Assembly (NCBI RefSeq): GCF_001007995.1
Contig: NZ_CP011389.1
Coordinates: forward strand, 1,776,001-1,840,000
Length of the DNA: 64,000 nt
Origin: Deinococcus soli (ex Cha et al. 2016)
Lineage (GTDB): Bacteria > Deinococcota > Deinococci > Deinococcales > Deinococcaceae
Direction of reading: 5' to 3'
Position numbers and translations under genes: made by a program
The notes under the pieces: generated by a model
What the model was told of the DNA's origin: nothing
The model's input: the letters and a program-made list of their open reading frames with translations, nothing else
Database searches by the model: none
Shown here: piece after piece, positions 8,062-16,641 of the stretch
Layout: each line of letters starts with the position of its first letter
Numbering within the stretch: the stretch's first letter is position 1

Positions 8062-9786
8062 CTAGCGTTCCAGCATGGCGTACGCGCCGCCGCGTCGGCG
8101 GAGGGTGTCGGGGTGGCCGTCCTCGACGATCATGCCGCCCGCGAGGACGATGACGCGGTCGGCGGTGCGGGCGAGGCTGGGGCGGTGCGTGACGATCAGC
8201 GCGGTGCGGCCGCGCGTGAGCTCGTCCAGCGCGGCGACGACCTGGGTTTCGCTCTCGGCGTCCACGGCGCTGGTGGGTTCGTCGAGCAGGAGGAGGCTGG
8301 GCCGGGCCAGCAGCGTGCGGGCGATGGAGAGCCGCTGGCGTTGCCCACCGCTGAGCCGCACGCCGCGTTCCCCGACGACGGTCTGGAGGCCGTCGGGGAG
8401 GGCGTGGACGAAGGTGTGAGCGTGCGCGGCGCGCAGGGCGGCGTCCACCTCGGCATCGGTGGCGTCCGGGCGGGCGTAGCGGACGTTGTTCAGCACGGTG
8501 TCGTGGAACAGGAAGGTGTCCTGCGCCATGACGGCGGCGTTCTCGCGCAGGCTGCGCAGCGTGAGGTCGCGCAGGTCGTGCCCGTCGAGCGTCACGCGCC
8601 CGTGCTGCGGGTCGAAGGTGCGGGTGACGAGGGCCAGGAGGGTGCTCTTGCCCGCCCCGCTCTCGCCGAGGAGGGCGACGCGCTGCCCGGCGGGAATGTG
8701 CAGCGTCACGTCCCGCAGGATGGGCCGGGCGGGGTCGTACCCGAACGTGACGTTCTCGAAGCGCAGGTCGCCCCGCACGGGCTGCGGCAGGGGCTGCGCG
8801 CCGGGCCGGTCCTGCACGGGGACGGGCGCGTCGAGCACCTCGAACACCCGCCGTCCGCTCGCCTCGGCCCGCTGGAGCAGGTCGCCGATGTTCACGAGGT
8901 CGTCGATCGGACCGTAGAAGTACCGCCCGTAGCCCCGGTACGCGAGGAGGCCGCCGAGCGTGAACTGCCCGGCCATGATCAGCCACGCGCCGCCGCCCAG
9001 CATGATCACGTTCCCCAGGTTCCCCACGAAGCGCGCGCGGGGGAAGGCGCGGTTGCGGATGGTGACGGCCTTCACGCCCTCGGCGTACAGCTCGTCCCCG
9101 AGGGCGCGGATGCGCTCGGCCTCGGCGTCCTCCCGCGCGAAGCCCTGCACCACGCGGATGCCGCTCAGGCGGTCCGTGATCAGCGCGCTCAGGTCCCCCA
9201 GGCGGGCGCGCGCCGCGCGGTATGCGGGCCGCACCGTGCGCGCGTAGCGGCGCAGCATGAGCGCCACGGCGATCATCGGCAGGGTCGTCAGGATGCCCAG
9301 CAGCGGTTGCAGGGCGATGAAGATCCCGATCACCCCGATGAGGCGCAGGGCGTTCGCCAGCACGGCGTCCGTGCCGCGCACCAGCACGTCCTGCAGCGCG
9401 TCCACGTCCCCCGTCACGCGGGCGATCAGGTCCCCGGTGCGCTGCCCCTCGAAGTACGCCGCCGACTGCCCCTGCAACTTCCGGTACAGCGTCAGGCGCA
9501 GGTCGCGCGTGAAGGCCTGCCCCGCCCGTTCCAGCAGTAGCCCCCGCCACGCGGACAGCGCCTGCTGCACGCCGAACACCGCCACCAGCAGGACCAGCTG
9601 CCACCCGATGAACGTCCAGTCGCGGTTCGGAATGCCGTGATCCACCACGCGGATCCACACGAGCGGCGGGTACAGTTCCGCCGCCACGCTTCCCAGCAGC
9701 AGCAGCAGCCCCGCGCCCACCGTGCGGCGGTACGGATTCAGCAGCCCGTACAGGCGGCGCAACACGGACGGACTGGGGGCAGGCAT
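8062..9786 (-). CDS. ABC exporter half-transporter (fused permease and ATPase)
   Basis: 574 aa. The N-terminal ~320 residues form a six-helix type 1 exporter membrane domain and the rest is the ATPase: Walker A GESGAGKST, signature LSGGQRQRLSIAR, Walker B LLLLDEPTS. Such half-transporters work as dimers to export lipids, drugs or peptides; the substrate is not evident and no partner gene lies nearby. Start ATG 9786 has a -10 TATCCT 7 nt upstream, so the message is probably leaderless. Confidence 0.92.
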   Translation of the reverse strand: MPAPSPSVLRRLYGLLNPYRRTVGAGLLLLLGSVAAELYPPLVWIRVVDHGIPNRDWTFIGWQLVLLVAVFGVQQALSAWRGLLLERAGQAFTRDLRLTLYRKLQGQSAAYFEGQRTGDLIARVTGDVDALQDVLVRGTDAVLANALRLIGVIGIFIALQPLLGILTTLPMIAVALMLRRYARTVRPAYRAARARLGDLSALITDRLSGIRVVQGFAREDAEAERIRALGDELYAEGVKAVTIRNRAFPRARFVGNLGNVIMLGGGAWLIMAGQFTLGGLLAYRGYGRYFYGPIDDLVNIGDLLQRAEASGRRVFEVLDAPVPVQDRPGAQPLPQPVRGDLRFENVTFGYDPARPILRDVTLHIPAGQRVALLGESGAGKSTLLALVTRTFDPQHGRVTLDGHDLRDLTLRSLRENAAVMAQDTFLFHDTVLNNVRYARPDATDAEVDAALRAAHAHTFVHALPDGLQTVVGERGVRLSGGQRQRLSIARTLLARPSLLLLDEPTSAVDAESETQVVAALDELTRGRTALIVTHRPSLARTADRVIVLAGGMIVEDGHPDTLRRRGGAYAMLER

Positions 9787-9810
9787 ACGGGCGAGGATAC
9801 GCGCCCAGGT

Positions 9811-10305
9811 TCAGATCATCCGGAGGGCAGCACGCACTTCCAGCCAGCTCTGCAAGTCCGGATGAAGAGGGTGAGGCAGGAACTTGGCCAGTTGAGAGAG
9901 AAGCTCAATAACGTTGTTGACGTGCGCCATAGCGTCCAGCTGCGTATCGTCCTGATGTTCACTGTTCTCGACCACCGATCGATATTCATCGGGCGTCCAG
10001 GGGATCAGCTTCAACGCGTCGGCGGTCCATATATGGGCATCCAGAAGCGGATGTCCGTTCTGAGGCCCGAACCGGGCAATCATGAGGAGACGGATGGACA
10101 GCGGTTCCCTCCAGCAGTCCGGGGAGGCTGAGACGAGCGCGAACGCGACTTCCGCCCAGGCCAGTGCCTGCTCCCCTTCTGTGTCGCGGGCATGACCATA
10201 GAGCCACTCCCAGAGGTGCAGAACGTCGTTCATCCAAACCTGTTCACCAGCTCTGAGCGCCGTCGTCATCTCCTGTGCCCGCACGAGCAGCGCTGCGTCC
10301 TTCAC
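9811..10305 (-). CDS. hypothetical protein, 164 aa
   Basis: Not recognised. It is an acidic, mostly helical soluble protein with several Trp and Leu-rich helices and no signal peptide or catalytic motif that I can see. Start GTG 10305 is preceded by TACAGT with a 6-nt spacer, which fits a leaderless promoter and supports the gene as real. The base composition looks visibly less G+C-rich than neighbouring genes, suggesting recent acquisition. It ends 24 nt before the ABC transporter start on the same strand, but that gene has its own promoter. Confidence 0.65.
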   Translation of the reverse strand: MKDAALLVRAQEMTTALRAGEQVWMNDVLHLWEWLYGHARDTEGEQALAWAEVAFALVSASPDCWREPLSIRLLMIARFGPQNGHPLLDAHIWTADALKLIPWTPDEYRSVVENSEHQDDTQLDAMAHVNNVIELLSQLAKFLPHPLHPDLQSWLEVRAALRMI

Positions 10306-10373
10306 TCAAGCACTGTACCGCCCGGACCACGCCATCCCATTCCTTGATCCGGTCAGCCCGTATGCTGCGCGGC

Positions 10374-11339
10374 ATGACGAGTGCGCGGCCGGATGACCGG
10401 ATTCCTGTGGTGGTGGTGGGCGGCTTTCTGGGGGCCGGGAAGACGACGCTGGTGAATCACCTGATCCGGTCGCTGCCGCACCGGCTGGGTGTGATCGTGA
10501 ACGAGTTCGGCGCGCAGGGCGTGGACGGTTCCCTGATCGAGCGGCTGCAGGATGACGTGACGGAACTGACCGCCGGGTGCCTGTGCTGCACGGGCCGCGA
10601 CGACCTGCTGCGGGCGCTGGTGACGATCGCCATGCGGGAGCAGAAGCCGGACGCGGTGATCGTGGAGCTGTCCGGCGTGGCCGACCCGACGCCGGTGCTG
10701 ACGACGCTGCTGGAACGCTCGGTGCGCGCGGCGTTCCGCGTAACGACGCTCGTGGCGGTCGTGGACGCCCGGCACGCCCTGCAGACGCTGCGGGAGCATC
10801 CGGAGGCGGCGCGGCAGCTGGCGTACGCGAACGTGGTCGTGCTGAACAAGACCGACCTCGCCGACCTGGCCCTGCTGGAGCACGCGCAGGGCGTGCTGAG
10901 GGGCGTGAATCCGCTGGCGGACCTCAAGCGGGTGGAGCAGGGGCAGATTGACGCGGAAGCGCTGCTGGCCCGCGACGATTTCGACCCGCGCGTGCTGGAC
11001 GGCGTGGATACCCGCGCGGCGCACACGCCGGGCCTGAAGTCCTTCACGCTGCGCGCCGACCGCCCCCTGGACCCATACGCGTGGCAGCGGTTCATGACCG
11101 ACTACCTGCTGTCCCGCCCGGCGGAGGTCCTGCGTGCCAAGGGGTTCCTCGACCTGTTCGGGTACCCGCAGCGCATCCTGTTCCAGGCGGTGCGGGACCT
11201 GTTCACCGCCGACGCCTGGGAGGCTGGTGACGGCACGTCCGAACTCGTGGTGATCGGCCGGGGCCTGGACCGCGCGGAGTTCGAGGCCGCGTGGGCCGCG
11301 TGCCTGACACCCGACCCGCACGACCTCATCCCGGACTGA
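10374..11339 (+). CDS. CobW/COG0523 G3E-family GTP-binding metallochaperone
   Basis: 321 aa. Walker A GGFLGAGKTT, the metal-binding CxCC motif in AGCLCCTGRDD, and the NKTD guanine-specificity motif mark a G3E GTPase of the COG0523 (CobW/YeiR/ZTE) group, which delivers or senses zinc or other metals. The C-terminal CobW domain covers residues ~210-310. Start ATG 10374 is preferred over ATG 10362 because the latter lies inside the -10 element TATGCT (10361-10366), which is 7 nt from 10374. No metal operator is evident. Confidence 0.9.
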   Translation: MTSARPDDRIPVVVVGGFLGAGKTTLVNHLIRSLPHRLGVIVNEFGAQGVDGSLIERLQDDVTELTAGCLCCTGRDDLLRALVTIAMREQKPDAVIVELSGVADPTPVLTTLLERSVRAAFRVTTLVAVVDARHALQTLREHPEAARQLAYANVVVLNKTDLADLALLEHAQGVLRGVNPLADLKRVEQGQIDAEALLARDDFDPRVLDGVDTRAAHTPGLKSFTLRADRPLDPYAWQRFMTDYLLSRPAEVLRAKGFLDLFGYPQRILFQAVRDLFTADAWEAGDGTSELVVIGRGLDRAEFEAAWAACLTPDPHDLIPD

Positions 11340-11345
11340 ACGGCG

Positions 11346-11375
11346 AAGCGGCCCCCTCGTCGTAGGGGGCCGCTT
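11346..11375. terminator. bidirectional intrinsic terminator
   Basis: A perfect 12-bp inverted repeat (AAGCGGCCCCCT / AGGGGGCCGCTT, loop 11358-11363) sits in the 47-bp gap between the convergent CobW and TPR genes. A and T runs flank both sides, so it can end transcripts from either direction. Confidence 0.85.
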
Positions 11376-11386
11376 TCCATTGGAAA

Positions 11387-12538
11387 TTACTTGCCCTGCT
11401 GGGCGAGTTTCAGGTAGTAGGCGCTGCTCTTGTCGGTGGGGTCCAGGGCGACGGCCTGGGTGTATGCGGCGGCCGCACCGGGGTAGTCCTTGCGTTCGTA
11501 GCGGGTGCGGCCCAGCCACGCCCAGGCCTTGGCGTACCTGGGATTCTGCTGGGTGGCAGCCTGGAAGCCCTCTTCAGCGGCTGCCTTGTTCCCGGCGGCG
11601 TATTTGGCGTACGCGTCGCGGTAGGTGCGGACCGCCTGGAGGCCGTACGTCTGCGCTTCCTGCGCCAGGGCGAGGTTGTACCGGTCGCTGGCGGTCGCGC
11701 CGGGCAGGGCACCCAGGGCCGTGTACGCGTCCAGCGCGGCCTGGGTGTTGTCCAGGTCCAGGGCGAGGCGTCCGGCTTCGCGCTGCGCGTCGGCGAAGTT
11801 GGGGGCGCTGCGGGCGGCCTCCTGGAATCCGGCGAGGGCCTGGGCTTTGCGTCCGGCGTCCAGGTCGCCGTACGCGCGGCTGAAGGCGCGGGTGGCGGCG
11901 GGGCCGTACTGCGCGGCCTTGTCGGTCAGCGAGCGGAAGTACGTGAGGGTCTTGTCGCCGGGGTTCAGGGTCAGTGCGCGGTCGTACAGGGTGCGGGCCT
12001 GAGTGTACTGCCCGGCTTCCAGCGCGGTGCGGGCGGCCCAGGTGGCGCAGGGGGCGCTGGCAGGGTCGAAGGTCAGGCAGGTGTCGAAGAACTTCGCGGC
12101 CTGATCCGGCTGGTTGCGGGTGTACGCGGCGTACCCGAGGTTGTACTGGACCGTGGCGGCGCTCTTCGCCTCGGGGGTGTTCCGCGCAGCGTTCGGGGCC
12201 GCCTGGAAGTACGCGGTCCAGGTGGTTTCCGCCTGTTTCCAGAAGCCGACCTCGGTGTAGATGTTCGCGCGGAGTTTCAGGTACTCAGGGTTGCCGGGCG
12301 CGGCGGCGACGGCGGCCTCGGCGGCGGCGGCAGCCTGCTTCCAGAGGGTCTGGTCGATGTTCGCGCTGCCTCTGGGGTAGGTGGCGCGGGCCTTGTCGGC
12401 CAGGGCGCGGGCGTCGGCGGCGAGCGCGGCGGGCGTCTGCGTCGTGGTGGTCTGGGTGGTGTCGGTCTGTGCGGCGGCGAATTGCAGGGGCGCGGTCAGG
12501 GCCAGGGTGGCGGTCAGGGTCAGCAGGTTGGGTCGCAT
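11387..12538 (-). CDS. secreted tetratricopeptide-repeat protein
   Basis: 383 aa with a Sec signal peptide (hydrophobic core then AAAQ, residues 1-23) and a Thr/Gln-rich linker. The rest is tandem TPR units, the last of them ending with ERKDYPGAAAAYTQAVALDP. TPRs are protein-interaction scaffolds; no enzymatic domain is present, and it probably acts in the periplasm or envelope. The start has a clear ribosome site AAGGAG, unlike many neighbours. Confidence 0.85.
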   Translation of the reverse strand: MRPNLLTLTATLALTAPLQFAAAQTDTTQTTTTQTPAALAADARALADKARATYPRGSANIDQTLWKQAAAAAEAAVAAAPGNPEYLKLRANIYTEVGFWKQAETTWTAYFQAAPNAARNTPEAKSAATVQYNLGYAAYTRNQPDQAAKFFDTCLTFDPASAPCATWAARTALEAGQYTQARTLYDRALTLNPGDKTLTYFRSLTDKAAQYGPAATRAFSRAYGDLDAGRKAQALAGFQEAARSAPNFADAQREAGRLALDLDNTQAALDAYTALGALPGATASDRYNLALAQEAQTYGLQAVRTYRDAYAKYAAGNKAAAEEGFQAATQQNPRYAKAWAWLGRTRYERKDYPGAAAAYTQAVALDPTDKSSAYYLKLAQQGK

Positions 12539-12720
12539 GAGGGGCTCCTTGAATGCAGGACGGGGCTTGAGGGTCGTCCGGTCATCTGAGCAGGTCAGCC
12601 TGACCCCCGTGGGCCGGTTTCTTTAAGGCGCACTTCACACTCCCCCCACCCGCCGCCCGGCGGGATCTGGAAGGCAGGGCAGGGTCGCTTCTGGGGGCGT
12701 TCTGGTAAAACAGGAGCATT

Positions 12721-13374
12721 GTGAGCGACCCTGCCTCCCCCCGCGTGTACCCGCTGCGCCTGTACGGTGACCCCGTCCTGCGCCGCAAGGCCAAGCCCCT
12801 CCAGGCGACCGACACCCTGACCGTGCCGGGCTTCGATCCGCAGACGGTGCGTCAGGTGGCGGACACCATGCTGGAGACGATGTTCGAGGCGCATGGCGTG
12901 GGGCTGGCCGCGCCGCAGATCGGCCTGCCCGTGCGGCTGTTCGTGGCGGTCGAGTACGAGGACGACGAGGAGGAGAACGAGGGTCAGGAAAAGCCGCTGA
13001 AGTCCCGCGTGCTGCGTGACTTCGTGATGCTCAACCCGCTCCTGAAGGTCATCGACAAGAAGAAGGACCGCTCGTACCAGGAGGGGTGCCTGAGCATTCC
13101 CGGCATCTACGAGGAGGGCGTGCCGCGCGCCCGCGCGGTGCAGGTGAGTTACACCGACCTGGACGGCGCGGCCCGCGTGATCGAGGCGGATGATTTCCTG
13201 GCGCGGGTGTTCCAGCACGAGGCGGATCACCTGGACGGCGTGCTGTTCCTGGACCGCCTGCCCGCCGAGGTGACCGAGGACTACCGCAAGGAGCTGCTGG
13301 CGATCCAGCAGAAGTCCCGCACGTTCCTGAATGACCTGGCCGCGCATGAGCGGCAGCGCAAGGCGGGCCTTTGA
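12721..13374 (+). CDS. def: peptide deformylase
   Basis: 217 aa. Removes the formyl group from nascent N-terminal methionine. All three motifs are present: GVGLAAPQIG, EGCLSIPGI and QHEADHLDG, which provide the Cys and two His metal ligands and the catalytic Glu. It is longer than the ~170-aa E. coli enzyme because of an acidic insertion (EYEDDEEENEGQEK, about residues 79-92). Start GTG 12721 follows AGGAG. The stop overlaps the fmt start, giving the classical def-fmt pair. Confidence 0.97.
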   Translation: MSDPASPRVYPLRLYGDPVLRRKAKPLQATDTLTVPGFDPQTVRQVADTMLETMFEAHGVGLAAPQIGLPVRLFVAVEYEDDEEENEGQEKPLKSRVLRDFVMLNPLLKVIDKKKDRSYQEGCLSIPGIYEEGVPRARAVQVSYTDLDGAARVIEADDFLARVFQHEADHLDGVLFLDRLPAEVTEDYRKELLAIQQKSRTFLNDLAAHERQRKAGL

Positions 13375-14324
13375 CCGGCGGCGGGCCGCGCGTGGCGTTC
13401 TTCGGGTCGCCCGCGTTCGCGCTGCCGGTGCTGGACGCCATCCGCGAGCACTTTCAGGTGGTGCTGGTCGTCGCGCAGCCGGACAAGCCGGTGGGGCGCG
13501 GCCTGAAGCTGACGCCCCCACCCGTCGCGGCCCGCGCGGCAGAACTGGGCCTGCCCCTCGCGCAGCCCAAAAAACTGCGGGGGAACGCGGCATTCGAGGC
13601 GACGCTGCGTGAGTCCGGCGCGGACGTGGCGGTCACCTGCGCGTACGGGAAGATCCTGCCCCTGAGCGTGCTGAACATTCCCCGCTACGGGTTCCTGAAC
13701 ACGCACACCAGCCTGCTGCCCGCGTACCGGGGCTCCGCGCCGATCCAGTGGGCGCTGGTGAACGGCGAGGCGGTGACGGGCACGACGATCATGCAGACCG
13801 ACGAGGGCATGGATACCGGCCCGGTGCTGCTTCAGGAGGCGCTGCCCATCGCGCCCGACTGGACCAGCCTCGACTTGGCGGACGCCCTGAGCGCGCAGGC
13901 GTCGCGGCTGATCGTGCAGGCCCTCTCTAACCTGGATGGCCTCTCCCCCACCCCGCAGGACGAGGCCAGGGCCACGCACGCGCCCATGCTCGTGAAGGAG
14001 GACGGCTTCGTCCGCTGGGGCGACACCGCCGCGCAGATCGTCAACCGCTCCCGGGGCGTGGCCGCGTGGCCGCAGACGACCGCGTTCCTGGGCGGCGCCC
14101 GCCTGAAACTCGGCGGCCTGAGCGTCACGGCCGGGTCCGGCCAGCCGGGCGAGGTGCTGGGCGTCACTGAAAGCGGCCTGACCGTCGCCGCGCGCGACGG
14201 CGCCGTGCTGATCCGCACCGTGCAGCCCGAGGCCCGCAAGGCGCAGCCCGCGCACACCTGGGCGCAGGGCGCAGGCGTGACGCGCGGCACCCGCCTCGAC
14301 GTGTGGGAACCGACCCAGAGCTGA
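13371..14324 (+). CDS. fmt: methionyl-tRNA formyltransferase
   Basis: 317 aa. Formylates Met-tRNAfMet for translation initiation. The N-terminal Rossmann formyltransferase domain begins VAFFGSPAFALPVLD; the catalytic region NTHTSLLPAYRGSAPIQWA carries the conserved His and SLLP, followed by the tRNA-binding C-terminal domain. The start is inferred as TTG 13371, overlapping the def stop as TTGA; a GTG codon at 13392 is a less likely alternative. Confidence 0.96.
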   Translation: MTGGGPRVAFFGSPAFALPVLDAIREHFQVVLVVAQPDKPVGRGLKLTPPPVAARAAELGLPLAQPKKLRGNAAFEATLRESGADVAVTCAYGKILPLSVLNIPRYGFLNTHTSLLPAYRGSAPIQWALVNGEAVTGTTIMQTDEGMDTGPVLLQEALPIAPDWTSLDLADALSAQASRLIVQALSNLDGLSPTPQDEARATHAPMLVKEDGFVRWGDTAAQIVNRSRGVAAWPQTTAFLGGARLKLGGLSVTAGSGQPGEVLGVTESGLTVAARDGAVLIRTVQPEARKAQPAHTWAQGAGVTRGTRLDVWEPTQS

Positions 14325-14340
14325 GGCCGTACCCGGGGGC

Positions 14341-14955
14341 ATGAGCCTCGCCTTCCCCCTGACGCTGGAATTCAAATTCAGTCTCTTCACCGAACTGCGC
14401 GTCACCGACGCGCGCGGGCAACTCGTCGCGGTGGTGAAGGAGAAGACCTTCAGCGTCCGTGACGAGGTCCGCATCTACCGCGACGAGCAGAAACAGGTGC
14501 AGACCCACCGCATGAAAGCCAAGGGCTTCCTTGCGGGTGCGCTGGACTGGAAGGCGTCGCGCCTGATCGAACGGCTGGACGGCACGCCCGTCGGCGCCCT
14601 GCAGGCGCAGGGCATGCGGACCCTGTGGGCCGCCGGGTACGACCTGCTCGGCCCGAACGGCGAACCACGCTTCACCATCCGCGACGACCACCCCTGGCTC
14701 GGCCTGATCGAGGGCGCGCTGGACGCCATTCCGTTCATCGGGGATTTCATCGCCATGGGCTTCGACTACCTCGTGAACCCCACGTACACCGTCACCGACA
14801 CGGGTGGGCAGGCCGCGTACCGCGTGCACAAGAAACGCAGCTTCATGGCCCGCCGCTTCACCGTCGAGGAGTTGCAGCCGCGCGCCGGGCAGGACGACGA
14901 ACTGGTCCTGATGGGCCTCATCCAGCTGATCCTGCGCGAACGCGAACGCGGCTGA
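14341..14955 (+). CDS. LURP-one-related (scramblase/Tubby-like fold) protein
   Basis: 204 aa. The pattern of beta-strands with short phrases such as FSVRDEVRIYRDE, RFTIRDDHPWLG and YTVTDTGGQAAYRVHKK matches LURP-one-related/phospholipid scramblase-like proteins, a Tubby-like beta-barrel around a hydrophobic helix (here near FIGDFIAMGFDYLV). Function in bacteria is unknown. It starts 17 nt after fmt and may be cotranscribed. Confidence 0.75.
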   Translation: MSLAFPLTLEFKFSLFTELRVTDARGQLVAVVKEKTFSVRDEVRIYRDEQKQVQTHRMKAKGFLAGALDWKASRLIERLDGTPVGALQAQGMRTLWAAGYDLLGPNGEPRFTIRDDHPWLGLIEGALDAIPFIGDFIAMGFDYLVNPTYTVTDTGGQAAYRVHKKRSFMARRFTVEELQPRAGQDDELVLMGLIQLILRERERG

Positions 14956-14957
14956 GC

Positions 14958-15158
14958 ATGCACCGCGAAGACCAGCAGACCGCCTCGGCGCTGCTGGCCT
15001 TCCTGGCCGCGTACCAACAGACCCTCGGGGCCGAGACAGTCGGCACCCGGCAGGTCGGTGTACTCCCGGAAGGCCACCCGCAGCCGCAGCCACCCTGCCC
15101 CGTCGTTCACGCTGCCCACCGGGAGGGCGAGGCACTGGCCCGCGCGCACCTGGGCTGA
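14958..15158 (+). CDS. small hypothetical ORF, 66 aa
   Basis: ATG 14958 lies 2 nt after the preceding stop. The first ~30 residues (QTASALLAFLAAYQQTL) look protein-like and helical; the remainder is Pro/His-rich and could be a chance extension or a frameshifted tail. No family recognised. The opposite strand is also open here, so coding status is uncertain. Confidence 0.3.
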   Translation: MHREDQQTASALLAFLAAYQQTLGAETVGTRQVGVLPEGHPQPQPPCPVVHAAHREGEALARAHLG

Positions 15159-15161
15159 GGC

Positions 15162-15701
15162 TCAGCGGGGCTGGACGCCCGTGGCGTGCAGGATGGCGTC
15201 CACGGTCTCCTCCACCGTCAGTCGGGTGGAGTCGATGACGTGCCAGCCCGTCTTCGGGTGGCGTTCCAGTTCATCGTCCACGAACGCGATCGCCTGTTCC
15301 AGCAGCGGGCGGAAACTGTCCCCGTCCGTCCCCCGCGCGGCCAGTCGCGCCAGCGCGGCCGCCCGCTGGGGGCGCAGTAGCACGAGGTGCAGGTCCGGGC
15401 CGAGCACCCGCGTGTAGTCCGCCTCGGGCTGCGCCCCGAACCAGAAGTCGTCCAGCGCCACGGTAAACCCGCCCCGGGTGTACGTGCGGGCCATCAGCGC
15501 GGCCGCCTCGTGCGCCAGCGCCAGCTGGGCGAGCAGGTGGTCGCTGATCTCGAAACTCATGTCCACCAGCCCGGACGTCACCATGTGCCGCACGTCATCC
15601 ACCGGGATGTGCACGCCCCGCGTGAAGCGGCGCGTCAGTGCCCGGGCCACCGTGCTCTTCCCGGCAGCGGGCGCACCCAGGATCAGGAAGGCGTCGCTCA
15701 T
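15162..15701 (-). CDS. P-loop small-molecule kinase (AAA/zeta-toxin-like)
   Basis: 179 aa with Walker A GAPAAGKST at residues 8-16, an IPVDDVRHM segment like the acceptor region of zeta-toxin, chloramphenicol phosphotransferase and gluconate kinase-like enzymes, and a basic lid (LARLAARG). It probably phosphorylates a small hydroxyl compound. No antitoxin gene is adjacent, so a toxin role is not supported. Start ATG 15701 has -10 TAGGCT 6 nt upstream (leaderless). Confidence 0.75.
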   Translation of the reverse strand: MSDAFLILGAPAAGKSTVARALTRRFTRGVHIPVDDVRHMVTSGLVDMSFEISDHLLAQLALAHEAAALMARTYTRGGFTVALDDFWFGAQPEADYTRVLGPDLHLVLLRPQRAAALARLAARGTDGDSFRPLLEQAIAFVDDELERHPKTGWHVIDSTRLTVEETVDAILHATGVQPR

Positions 15702-15735
15702 GGGCCGAGCCTACCCCTTCCAGGCGGGCACCTGA

Positions 15736-16641
15736 TCAGGGCATCCGGGCAGAGTCGTGCGGGATGACGGCTGTCAGGCCACGCGCTTTCAGGTACCGCT
15801 GGCGGCCGCGTTCCCCGAGGACGTTCATCAGCGGCGTCAGGCGGGGCAGCAGGCCGGGCCACAGCATCGCCAGTCGGCCGGACAGGCCGTCCCCGTACGG
15901 CACGTAACGTTCCAGTCGCGGGCGGTGGATGCTGGCCAGGACGGCCTGCGCGACCTGCCGGGCGGTCTGGGGTTCGCTCAGGAAGTTCAGTGGGCTGCCG
16001 CCGTGCGTGGCCTCGTGGCGCAGCATGCCGGTGTCCACCCCGCCCGGCAGGATGGAGCTGACGAGCACACCCTGCCCCGCGAAGCGCTGCGCGAGGGCCA
16101 GCATCAGGCCGCGCAGCCCGAACTTCGAGGCGGTGTACACGGCGCTCTCGGCGATGGGGATGATGCCCGCCATGGACACGACGGTCACGATCTGCCCCTG
16201 CTGCCACGCGCCGCCCTGGTCGCGGCCCAGGCGCAGCCACGGGAAGAATTCGCGGCTGAGCAGCGCGGGGGCCAGCAGGTTCACGTTCAGTTCCGTCTCG
16301 ATGGTGTCGGTCCGGCTGGTCTCGAAAGGTTCCACGATCACGACGCCCGCGTTGTTGATCAGCAGGTGGCACGCGCCATGCCGGTGGATGACCTCCTCGC
16401 GGATGCGGGTGATGTCCGCCGCGCGGGTCAGGTCGGCGGCGATGAGCTGCGCGGGGCGGCTCAGGCGGGCCTGCACGGCCTCCAGGCCGTCGCGGCGCAG
16501 GTCCACCAGGGCCAGCTGCGCCCCGGCGGCGTCGAGGGCCAGGGCGATCTCGGTGCCGATGGCCCCGGCGGCGCCGGTCACGACGGCCACGGCGCCCTGC
16601 GGGGTGCGGCCAGAGCGGGGAGTGAGGGCGGCGCGGGTCAT
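15736..16641 (-). CDS. short-chain dehydrogenase/reductase
   Basis: 301 aa. The cofactor motif TGAAGAIG, the NNAG motif and the catalytic Ser...Tyr-xxx-Lys (VYTASKFG) are all present. The Asp after beta-2 (LALVDLRRDG) suggests NAD rather than NADP. The start overlaps the stop of the upstream monooxygenase (ATGA), so the two are translated from one message. It probably oxidises or reduces an alcohol or ketone in the same pathway as the monooxygenase. Confidence 0.88.
   Translation of the reverse strand: MTRAALTPRSGRTPQGAVAVVTGAAGAIGTEIALALDAAGAQLALVDLRRDGLEAVQARLSRPAQLIAADLTRAADITRIREEVIHRHGACHLLINNAGVVIVEPFETSRTDTIETELNVNLLAPALLSREFFPWLRLGRDQGGAWQQGQIVTVVSMAGIIPIAESAVYTASKFGLRGLMLALAQRFAGQGVLVSSILPGGVDTGMLRHEATHGGSPLNFLSEPQTARQVAQAVLASIHRPRLERYVPYGDGLSGRLAMLWPGLLPRLTPLMNVLGERGRQRYLKARGLTAVIPHDSARMP

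Noticed and set aside
14766..15149. Minus-strand ORF opposite the LURP-like gene
   Set aside because: The first third looks protein-like, but the rest is antisense to a supported gene and there is no ribosome site or promoter.
15162..15701. Zeta-type toxin of a toxin-antitoxin pair
   Set aside because: No small antitoxin gene upstream and it has its own leaderless promoter; a metabolic kinase is more likely.
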